Assembly (NCBI GenBank): GCA_022424805.1
Contig: JAKMGR010000229.1
Span: 1 to 5,020 of the forward strand
Source: Verrucomicrobiales bacterium
Lineage (GTDB): Bacteria > Verrucomicrobiota > Verrucomicrobiia > Verrucomicrobiales > DEV007
Length of the DNA stretch: 5,020 bases
Direction: 5' to 3'
Both the position numbers and the translations under genes were made by a program. Position 1 is the stretch's first letter; each line of letters begins with the position of its first letter. The notes under the pieces are model-generated. The model worked only from the letters and a program-made list of their open reading frames with translations, had not been told where the DNA came from and did no database searches. This document shows, one piece after another, positions 1-5,020 of the stretch.

Positions 1-197
1 TTACATCAAGCTGAAAAGTCCTCGTCGCTTCAGTGAAATCCTCGAAACATGAAGAGGATTAACGGCTCGCTCATCGAAGTGGTGACTCCTTCGCTCAGCA
101 TCATCTTTCAAGTTCGCCAACCGTAGCGGCTATCTTTCAGACTACTGGGTCGGTCCGCAACATCTCGAATCGGCAAACATGTTCGGAATACACTCTC
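1..197. other. Downstream region with no supported gene
   Basis: I see no convincing gene in this stretch, which lies downstream of the acidic Cys-cluster gene. On the plus strand a 16-codon open frame runs in from the window edge and stops with TGA at 50-52; it could be the end of a gene outside the window but is too short to judge. On the minus strand there are only short open stretches: a 24-codon frame beginning with two ATGs near 107-102 and a frame ending TAA at 1-3 that lacks an ATG start. There is no hairpin followed by a T-run to mark a terminator. Confidence 0.4.
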
Positions 198-656
198 TCA
201 GTCTGTCGTCCGAGCTGCCTCCGCCGCCGCCAGGAACCGAGGCAACAGAATCTTCAGCGCCACTTCCGCATCGGGCACAAAGGCCGAGTAGTAGGTCGTC
301 GCGAACATCGCCTCGTCGAGGTCAGCCTCGAAGACATCGCTCTCGACGAAATCCGTCCACCAGAGCCGGTGGTTCCGCAGGGCATCAAGGGTCTTGCCTG
401 CCTCGCCTCCCACCTTTTCGATGAGAGCGGTCTGGTCCTCTATCTCCCGGTCCCGGAAGGCTTCCACGACCGCTTTCGATTTTTCGTCTACCTCTTCGTC
501 CAACAGGCTCCAGGGCTCGGATCCCCCCAGATAATCGCCGGTAGCGAACATATGCTCGCAGGCGTCCTCGGCCGTTCCGACCCAGCATCTCTTCCGGCAA
601 TAGGGGCACTCGGCGCTGGGCGTCCCCTCGAAGTCTTCAATCACGGTCGTTGCCAT
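198..656 (-). CDS. Hypothetical acidic protein with N-terminal Cys/His cluster
   Basis: The gene encodes 152 residues that I do not assign to a named family. Near the N terminus are C17-x2-C20-x3-C24 and then C33-x-H35. This spacing suggests a small metal-binding knuckle, most likely zinc, but that is inferred from the pattern only. The rest is acidic and probably helical, with aromatic patches (GSEPW near 45-49, RLWWTDF near 96-102) and an Ala-rich C-terminal end. There is no signal peptide or membrane segment, so it is probably cytoplasmic. The ATG at 656 gives the full Cys cluster. No well-spaced Shine-Dalgarno precedes it; GGTGA lies only one base from the start. A copy of the repeated upstream element lies 26 bases before the start. 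The coding call rests on the long frame, the Cys pattern and strand agreement with the neighbours. A plus-strand frame over the same bases looks like a shadow. Confidence 0.7.
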   Translation of the reverse strand: MATTVIEDFEGTPSAECPYCRKRCWVGTAEDACEHMFATGDYLGGSEPWSLLDEEVDEKSKAVVEAFRDREIEDQTALIEKVGGEAGKTLDALRNHRLWWTDFVESDVFEADLDEAMFATTYYSAFVPDAEVALKILLPRFLAAAEAARTTD

Positions 657-682
657 TTCACCAAAACGATAACTTTCGATAT

Positions 683-750
683 GTTACTGACAGGAAGTTT
701 TTTTCCAAGAAGTTCCTGTCGGCGCGTCGGTCCGGCCGGGTTTGAGGGTG
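683..750 (-). promoter_or_regulatory. Upstream repeated element, copy 3 (variant)
   Basis: Read on the minus strand, this segment starts with CACCCTCAAACCCGGC and ends in CAGTAAC. Its first 27 bases match the copy before the binding-protein gene at 25 positions. The proximal half is more diverged and one base shorter: TTGGAA (minus strand of 703-708), a 16-base spacer, then TAACAT (681-686). This could be a -35/-10 pair, with transcription starting about 18 bases before the ATG at 656. An 8-bp inverted repeat (GACAGGAA and TTCCTGTC, 689-696 and 713-720) encloses the putative -35 and exists only in this copy. Confidence 0.4.
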
Positions 751-756
751 TTCAAA

Positions 757-784
757 TTCTGGTTGCGAATTATTTCTCCCAGAA
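757..784 (-). terminator. Possible weak hairpin after the porin gene
   Basis: Directly after the porin stop codon the minus strand reads TTCTGG, 16 bases, CCAGAA, which can form a 6-bp stem. It is followed by TTTGAAC rather than a long T-run, so it would be a poor intrinsic terminator. It may only stabilise the mRNA end, or may be chance. No better candidate lies between the porin and the next gene. Confidence 0.2.
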
Positions 785-785
785 C

Positions 786-1922
786 TTAAAATTGTGTCCG
801 GACACCTGCGAAGTAAGTGAGGCCGTCGTAGTCTGCATCACCACCGCTAAGTGTGGAGTATTCGACTCCAGTCATGAGCTTGAGCTTGTCTCCACAGATA
901 CGGTAGGTAATGCCGCCGTAGATCGCGTGGTAAGTGTCACCACGCGAATTCAGAGCTGCTGAACTCTCATAGCGCTTCTGAAGACGAACACCATCATCAT
1001 CCTCTGAAGTGCTGAATGTGTAACGACCCACGAGTTCGATCTTATCAGTAAGGTCGTAACTCGGCATGAGAACGATGCTGAAAAGATCGCTTAATCCGGT
1101 GCCGTAGATCAAGTCAGTAGTAAGATCCCAACCGTCGAACTCATTGGTAGAGCCAAGTGAGATGATGTGGTCGTAGTCTCGAACACCATTTGATTCTGGA
1201 TCGTTCTCTCCGTAGAAATAATCCAAACGAACTGTCGTCACGTCATTGAGTTCGTAAGAAGTGCGAGAAAGAGCAGCGATGCCGCCATCCCACTGAGGGA
1301 ATGCCCAATCGTCATCAAATCCACCCTGGTAGATACCGAGTTCCTGCGTGACAGCGCCTAAGCCCTTCTCGGCAGAAATACCCCATAGCTTGTTTGGAAT
1401 GATTTGATTAACTGCCTGTGAGCGCTCGACAGTTTTGAGATGCTTCGAAGACGTACTGTTTTCCTGAGTAACACGTGGCTTTTGTTTACCAACAACGATT
1501 ACGAAGTCGTCGCCAACTTCCCACTCGATAACCATGTCTTCGACATCCTCGAAGAAACGATCCGAATCGTGCTCAACATTAAAATTCATTCCGAAAGTGA
1601 AATTCCTGAGGAACTCGATTTTCGTTCCAAAACGCCAACGCCGGTCTTCCCATCCATCGCTTTCAAGACCGGCTTCGCCATCCGTGTGATGCCACTGACC
1701 GTTGTAACGGCCAACGAGTGCGATTTTTTGGATGTATGGATTTGAATCGTTTTCATACAGCGTGTTACTGTCGAATACGTTACAAATCGTCCAAGGTTCG
1801 GCTTCAACGACTCCCTTGTCGTCGATCACCAAGTTACCTGCATCACCGGCATACGCGCCTCCGGCAAGGGCGGCAGCGCCTGCGAAAGCAAAGAGTTTTT
1901 TTATAAGTCGAGATGGTGTCAT
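786..1922 (-). CDS. Outer-membrane beta-barrel porin, Porin_O_P-like
   Basis: The 378-residue precursor begins with a classic Sec signal peptide: KK at 8-9, an Ala/Leu/Gly core, and a likely cut after AYA at residue 25. The mature chain alternates hydrophobic and polar residues, is rich in Asp, Tyr, Trp and Gly, and ends in Phe, as expected for a barrel inserted by the Bam machinery. Residues 144-168 (VGKQKPRVTQENSTSSK, then HLKTVERS) resemble the signature segment of phosphate-selective porins O and P, where a GxxKxPxxxE-type stretch is followed by an SS and an ERS motif. Family length is usually 350-450, so it appears complete. The family includes phosphate and pyrophosphate channels, but many members have other or unknown substrates, so phosphate is not proven. 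The ATG at 1922 gives an intact signal peptide, yet no Shine-Dalgarno precedes it. GC looks lower than in the flanking genes. It is transcribed alone, behind a repeated element. Confidence 0.85.
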   Translation of the reverse strand: MTPSRLIKKLFAFAGAAALAGGAYAGDAGNLVIDDKGVVEAEPWTICNVFDSNTLYENDSNPYIQKIALVGRYNGQWHHTDGEAGLESDGWEDRRWRFGTKIEFLRNFTFGMNFNVEHDSDRFFEDVEDMVIEWEVGDDFVIVVGKQKPRVTQENSTSSKHLKTVERSQAVNQIIPNKLWGISAEKGLGAVTQELGIYQGGFDDDWAFPQWDGGIAALSRTSYELNDVTTVRLDYFYGENDPESNGVRDYDHIISLGSTNEFDGWDLTTDLIYGTGLSDLFSIVLMPSYDLTDKIELVGRYTFSTSEDDDGVRLQKRYESSAALNSRGDTYHAIYGGITYRICGDKLKLMTGVEYSTLSGGDADYDGLTYFAGVRTQF

Positions 1923-1930
1923 TTTGTTCA

Positions 1931-1999
1931 GTTAAGGATCGGAATTTGCTTTTTCAAGGAATTTTTACCGGCTGTTCGGTCCTGACTGGACTGAGAGGC
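1931..1999 (-). promoter_or_regulatory. Upstream repeated element, copy 2, before the porin gene
   Basis: On the minus strand this 69-base segment aligns without gaps to the copy at 4823-4891, with 50 of 69 positions identical and 34 of the last 40. The conserved core reads GGTAAAAA, then TTGAAAAAGCAAATTCC, then TAAC. TTGAAA (1952-1957) and TAACTG (1929-1934) are 17 bases apart and could be -35 and -10 boxes. The -10 box is a poor match to TATAAT. If transcription does start the usual distance downstream, the porin mRNA would begin at or next to its ATG. Alternatively the block binds a regulator, or is a dispersed repeat. Confidence 0.45.
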
Positions 2000-2016
2000 T
2001 GCTGCACCCCTCGAAC

Positions 2017-2032
2017 CCGCGGCAATGCGCGG
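2017..2032. repeat. Small GC-rich dyad in the spacer
   Basis: CCGCG and CGCGG flank a 6-base loop in the 159-bp spacer between the small-protein gene and the porin gene. It lacks a T-run on either strand, so it is not a convincing intrinsic terminator for the three-gene cluster. A second short dyad (CCTG, 4 bases, CAGG) lies at 2057-2068, just after the small-protein stop. I see nothing else outside the repeated element in this spacer. Confidence 0.2.
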
Positions 2033-2081
2033 TGACAACCAACCGGAGGGATATAGCCTGCCGTCAGGTTTACGAACGCAT

Positions 2082-2279
2082 CTAACTTAAAGTGTTTTCC
2101 TGCATTCCCGGATCAGGGGCGGAACTGGCGACAGCAACTTTCTCTTTTTCAAGTGCCGGACTCGCCGGCGCCTCTCCCTTCGCGGGCGCTTCCTCGGCGG
2201 AACTCACCCCCGAGGACAGCATTATTATTCCGGAAAAGAGGCATGCGATACCTGGCTTATTCATTGATTTCAGGACCAT
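2082..2279 (-). CDS. Small exported Ala/Pro/Glu-rich protein
   Basis: This 65-residue protein matches no family I know. Residues 1-8 contain two lysines, 9-27 form a hydrophobic core (GIACLFSGIIMLSSGVSS), and SSA at 26-28 followed by EE fits a signal peptidase I site. The mature part would be only about 37 residues, low-complexity and rich in Ala, Pro, Glu and Lys, with no cysteine and no obvious fold. C13 lies mid-core and is not a convincing lipobox. I chose the ATG at 2279 because AGGAG (2285-2289) precedes it by 5 bases; the internal Met6 (2264) lacks such a site. The start overlaps the cyclase stop by 10 bases, which suggests translational coupling. The mature part resembles the Pro/Glu/Ala linker of the binding lipoprotein in composition. 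It could be an accessory peptide of the sensing module, or a spurious frame. Confidence 0.55.
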   Translation of the reverse strand: MVLKSMNKPGIACLFSGIIMLSSGVSSAEEAPAKGEAPASPALEKEKVAVASSAPDPGMQENTLS

Positions 2280-3844
2280 AACAACTCCTCGTCTACGTCG
2301 TTTAGACGCGATTGGGGCGTCCGACTAGATTGGGTTTCCCGCCCCAAAACTTCGGCACGGAAAACAGGCCACAGGGGGTCCTCTTTCAGATAGGATTCCG
2401 CGGGATCAGCCCGAAGATGCTCCGCTTTACGCAGTTCACTTTCCCGCCATTGAGCCAGAGCATGGCGCCGCGTTCGCGTTTCCTGATTACACCAACCGAA
2501 ATGCTCGTAGATCGGTGTCAGTCCCGCCCGGCCCTTAGCCCGAACCTCATCGACATACCGAAAATCACTCAAATCTCCCGGCAGCCCGAGGGACTGGCTC
2601 TGGGAATTGGCCAGCATTCCCTTACAAGTGGTCGAACTGAAGAGAACCGGCACCTTGTATTTCTTGGTGAGCGCTTCCAATCGAGCCGCAAGATTCACCA
2701 CATCTCCAATCACGGTTCCCTCGAGTCGCTCCTCTTCACCGATGATTCCCAACATGAGAGGACCGGTGTTAATCCCGATACCAATTTCAATCGGGTAGTC
2801 CCCGCTTGCTTCCCGTTTCAGGTTGAATTCTTTGAGAGCTTCCATCAGCCCGTTTGCCGCCCGAAGGGCATCGCACGGGCTGTCAAACAAGGCCATAATG
2901 GCATCCCCGATATACTTGTCGATGAATCCCCCATTTTCCCGAATCACCGGTCCCAAACCACGCAAAAAGTCGTTGATGAAATCGAACGTCTCCTGGGACC
3001 CGACCTCTTCGGAGAAGGTGGTAAAGGATCGAATATCGCTGAAAAGAATCGTCATATCCCGGGCGACCTGGTCTCCCCTTTCGACCTGGATGATGGACTC
3101 GCGATTGAGATAATTCAGGAATTGTTGCGGCACAAAGCGCCGGTACGCTCCGTTGAGCACCTCCAATTCTGCCTTGTGCTCCTCATCGGCCAGGCGTTGC
3201 TCTTGAATGGCCTTGCCGAATGCATCGATGGCTGCACCCACGTTCACGAATTCTTTCGCCCCTCCCAGATTCATGGGCTTTGGAGGTTCCTTTTCCTGCA
3301 GCAATCGAACCTGGCGGTCAATCCGGGACAAGGGTGAAATGGCAATGTGGTAGATCAGGAGAGCAATAAAGAGCCCGACCACAACCAGTGCGACCAGCAA
3401 AGCCGCTCGCACTTCCAGAACCCTATCCCGAACTTCAGCGACCAGATACTGCTGATCCAGTTGCAATCGAATGCGGCCGAGTAGATCTCCATCAAACAGG
3501 ACCTCGTGAATCAACTCATCCGCTCGAAGGGTTCCAACGGTCTCCTCCCTTTCCCACCGACTGAGTTCCCGGCCTGCGCTGTCCTCCATCGAAATGACGA
3601 GCACACTCTTGTCTCGAGTTCCGAAACGCTCTAGCAGTTCGGTCATCAGCGCGCTGTCCTCCGCTACAATCGCATCGGTCAGGGTCGAGCCCAAAAAGAA
3701 GAGGGTGTCCTCATGTTGACTCTTCGCCTTGGCTCGCAGTCGGCTTCCCTCTCGCTCCTCTGCGAGAGCTCCCAAAATCAAAACGAGTATGGCCGTCAGA
3801 ACACCGAGAGCACCGAGAAGTTGAGAGCGCAGAGACCAGGACAT
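2270..3844 (-). CDS. Membrane-anchored class III adenylate cyclase
   Basis: The protein is 524 residues and should convert ATP to cAMP at the cytoplasmic face. Order of parts: transmembrane helix 1 at about 8-28; a periplasmic loop of about 115 residues (30-147), possibly a small Cache-like sensor; helix 2 at about 148-169; a HAMP-like stretch beginning ISPLSRID; a helical linker to about 233; then the cyclase domain at about 234-420. Catalytic features are intact. Metal-binding aspartates are D270 in FSDIRSF and D314 in YIGDAIMA. Adenine-selecting residues are K310 and D381. N384 and R388 in DVVNLAARLE fit the transition-state Asn and Arg. A charged helical tail of about 75-100 residues follows. 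The ATG at 3844 precedes the first helix directly, with GGTGA seven bases upstream. It lies 15 bp behind the binding-protein gene, so the two are probably co-transcribed and the loop may read that protein. Confidence 0.95.
   Translation of the reverse strand: MSWSLRSQLLGALGVLTAILVLILGALAEEREGSRLRAKAKSQHEDTLFFLGSTLTDAIVAEDSALMTELLERFGTRDKSVLVISMEDSAGRELSRWEREETVGTLRADELIHEVLFDGDLLGRIRLQLDQQYLVAEVRDRVLEVRAALLVALVVVGLFIALLIYHIAISPLSRIDRQVRLLQEKEPPKPMNLGGAKEFVNVGAAIDAFGKAIQEQRLADEEHKAELEVLNGAYRRFVPQQFLNYLNRESIIQVERGDQVARDMTILFSDIRSFTTFSEEVGSQETFDFINDFLRGLGPVIRENGGFIDKYIGDAIMALFDSPCDALRAANGLMEALKEFNLKREASGDYPIEIGIGINTGPLMLGIIGEEERLEGTVIGDVVNLAARLEALTKKYKVPVLFSSTTCKGMLANSQSQSLGLPGDLSDFRYVDEVRAKGRAGLTPIYEHFGWCNQETRTRRHALAQWRESELRKAEHLRADPAESYLKEDPLWPVFRAEVLGRETQSSRTPQSRLNDVDEELLWS
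2285..2290 (-). promoter_or_regulatory. Ribosome binding site of the small-protein gene, inside the cyclase gene
   Basis: GAGGAG on the minus strand encodes two Glu codons near the cyclase C terminus and sits 5 bases before the ATG at 2279. It decides the start of the small protein in favour of 2279 over the internal ATG at 2264. Confidence 0.5.
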
Positions 3845-3859
3845 GGGGACTTCACCGAT

Positions 3860-4807
3860 TTATTTCTCCTCGAGCAAGTGATCCAACTCTGTGATTTTCA
3901 GAGCGCGAACATCATCCCAATCCCCGTCTTGCCCGGCAGTGAGTCCGTTGAACTGAATGGGGTCAAACACCTCCGAGTCTCTCGGTTCCGCCTCCAGATT
4001 AGACACGGCCTTCTTGAGGGTTTTGACCTCTTCATCGGTCAACCTCGGGTGGTAGGCAAATGCGTGCGGGGTGTATGTGGGAGATGTCCAGAGGATTTCC
4101 AGTTGGTCCCGGACCTCCGCTGAAGTCGCATTCCACGTCCGCATCACTCCACCTCCCGCCTCGTGAATCTCGTTGGCGACGTTGGTGTACACGGAATCGT
4201 GGGAATTCGCGTAGTTCACTTCGACGGGGATGCCCTCGTTTCTCAAGTAAGTTCGGGTAACCACACTCGCAGCAAATGCCGCCGGGGAGGGAAATGCGAC
4301 TCGCGCGTCCTCCAAGTCCGCGATGGTTTCAACCGGACTGCCCTTTCGCACCACCAGGATGCCCTTGATCTGTTTATTCTTCTGTCGCGCGAACGCTTTG
4401 TAGCCCGGTTGTTGAGCGAAAACGGTATAGTGGTAGGGATTCATGTAGGCAATATCATATTGCCCATTCAGGCACCGCTCCTCGAACTCGGGGATCGATG
4501 GGGCTGTCTTCACAGTCCATTTCCACCCGGTTCGTTTCGACATCTCCTTTGCAAAGCCCTTCCAATTCCTCAGGATCTGGCTTGGTGCCTGTTGCGGGAC
4601 CACACCAAAGCGGATTTCCCGCACCTCGGCAGGAGCCTCTTTTTGCTCTGCCTCAGGCGCCTCACCGGGATTCGCCGGAACCTCCTCCTGCACGCCGGAT
4701 TCCGGTGTAGATGGAACCTCTGCAGGAGGCCCGGATTCGCATCCCACCCAGAACGCAACGAAAAGTCCTACTGCGATCCTTGCCCAAACCCCAGTCATCC
4801 GTCTCAT
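3860..4807 (-). CDS. PhnD-like phosphate/phosphonate-type substrate-binding lipoprotein
   Basis: The 315-residue protein is a periplasmic type-II binding protein of the phosphate/phosphite/phosphonate family. The N terminus has MRRM, a hydrophobic core and WVGC, so C23 is probably lipidated, though Trp at -3 is unusual for a lipobox. Residues 24-61 form a Pro/Glu/Ala-rich tether. The binding domain begins at IRFGVVPQQAPSQ (about 65-77). It contains GQYDIAYMNPYHY, the AF and AS turns near FPSPAAFAAS, NSHDSVYTNV, and a late SPTYTPHAFAYHP block, all in family order. The frame is open upstream to the window edge, but I place the start at 4807. It is preceded by GAAGGAAGGA and begins the signal peptide, and the upstream part of the frame covers the repeated non-coding element. 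No permease or ATPase gene is visible here, and the next gene is a cyclase, so a sensory role is plausible. The ligand cannot be read from sequence. Confidence 0.9.
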   Translation of the reverse strand: MRRMTGVWARIAVGLFVAFWVGCESGPPAEVPSTPESGVQEEVPANPGEAPEAEQKEAPAEVREIRFGVVPQQAPSQILRNWKGFAKEMSKRTGWKWTVKTAPSIPEFEERCLNGQYDIAYMNPYHYTVFAQQPGYKAFARQKNKQIKGILVVRKGSPVETIADLEDARVAFPSPAAFAASVVTRTYLRNEGIPVEVNYANSHDSVYTNVANEIHEAGGGVMRTWNATSAEVRDQLEILWTSPTYTPHAFAYHPRLTDEEVKTLKKAVSNLEAEPRDSEVFDPIQFNGLTAGQDGDWDDVRALKITELDHLLEEK

Positions 4808-4810
4808 TTG

Positions 4811-4820
4811 TCCTTCCTTC
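4811..4820 (-). promoter_or_regulatory. Ribosome binding site of the binding-protein gene
   Basis: The minus strand reads GAAGGAAGGA. The upstream AAGGA (4815-4819) is 7 bases from the ATG at 4807, an ideal distance. This fixes the start and rejects the long in-frame N-terminal extension. Confidence 0.7.
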
Positions 4821-4822
4821 TC

Positions 4823-4891
4823 GTTAGTGATAGGAATTTGCTTATTCAAAGATTTTTTACCGAGGCGTCGATCCTGCCGGGTTTGAGGGTG
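4823..4891 (-). promoter_or_regulatory. Upstream repeated element, copy 1, before the binding-protein/cyclase operon
   Basis: This is the best-preserved link between the copies. Its distal part, CACCCTCAAACCCGGC, is shared with copy 3, and its proximal part (GGTAAAAA, TTGAATAAGCAAATTCC, then TAAC) is shared with copy 2. TTGAAT (4844-4849) and TAACGA (4821-4826) are 17 bases apart. A start the usual distance downstream would fall near 4814, cutting into the Shine-Dalgarno. So either the -10 assignment is wrong or the element works as an operator or RNA leader rather than the core promoter. Confidence 0.45.
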
Positions 4892-5020
4892 AGCGGGGGG
4901 AGAAAGGGCGATTTCGTCGACAAGGTGAGGAATCGGCAGCTTCATTGCAACAAACGCACGAAGCCGGGAGCCGTGCAGATGCAACAAATCCTCGAAAGCA
5001 GACAAGTTACTGTCCTGCAC

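Noticed and set aside
2..52. Possible 3' end of a plus-strand gene entering from the left edge.
   Set aside because: Only 16 codons are visible before the TGA, which is too few to distinguish from chance.
670..690. CTGTCAG beside the TAAC of copy 3 as half of a Pho box.
   Set aside because: A Pho box needs a second similar heptamer 11 bases away; none is present, and the other two copies lack it.
369..962. Plus-strand frame of 197 codons crossing the Cys-cluster gene, the spacer and the porin end.
   Set aside because: It runs through the conserved element and two genes on the opposite strand, with no recognisable protein features.
2312..3337. Long plus-strand open frame (341 codons) opposite the cyclase gene.
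   Set aside because: It is antisense to a cyclase with all catalytic motifs, and its translation shows no domain or signal; it is a shadow.
3713..4123. Plus-strand frame of 136 codons across the cyclase/binding-protein junction.
   Set aside because: It is antisense to two well-supported genes and has no family resemblance.
4808..5020. In-frame N-terminal extension of the binding protein to the window edge (71 residues, with possible Met starts).
   Set aside because: It covers the repeated non-coding element, sits before a strong Shine-Dalgarno and a proper lipoprotein signal peptide at 4807, and reads as non-family sequence.

Overview
The window reads as ordinary chromosomal DNA from a Gram-negative bacterium with an outer membrane. 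It encodes a C-terminal-Phe beta-barrel porin, a periplasmic binding lipoprotein and several Sec signal peptides. GC is moderate, roughly 50-55% by eye, and visibly lower in the porin gene. Gene density is high, and all five genes I accept lie on the minus strand. The style of the proteins would fit Verrucomicrobiota or a relative, but that is an impression; nothing here proves a lineage.

Read in the direction of transcription (right to left), the first unit is a compact three-gene cluster. It holds a PhnD-like phosphate/phosphonate-type substrate-binding lipoprotein (4807-3860), then after 15 bp a membrane-anchored class III adenylate cyclase (3844-2270), then a 65-residue exported small protein (2279-2082) whose start overlaps the cyclase stop by 10 bases. 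No ABC permease or ATPase gene is visible, and the binding protein sits directly beside a cyclase with a periplasmic loop. I infer that the cluster is more likely a ligand-sensing, cAMP-producing module than a transporter.

After a 159-bp spacer comes a single gene for a Porin_O_P-type outer-membrane porin (1922-786). After another spacer comes a gene for an acidic 152-residue protein with an N-terminal Cys/His cluster (656-198). The last 197 bases hold no gene I can support.

The most unusual non-coding feature is a related element of about 69 bp placed immediately upstream of each of the three transcription units, always in the same orientation. The copies lie at 4823-4891, 1931-1999 and 683-750. 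Its promoter-proximal half contains TTGAAW or TTGGAA, then 16-17 bases, then TAAC. It may be a shared promoter/operator that ties the binding protein/cyclase operon, the porin and the small Cys protein into one regulon, or a dispersed repeat.
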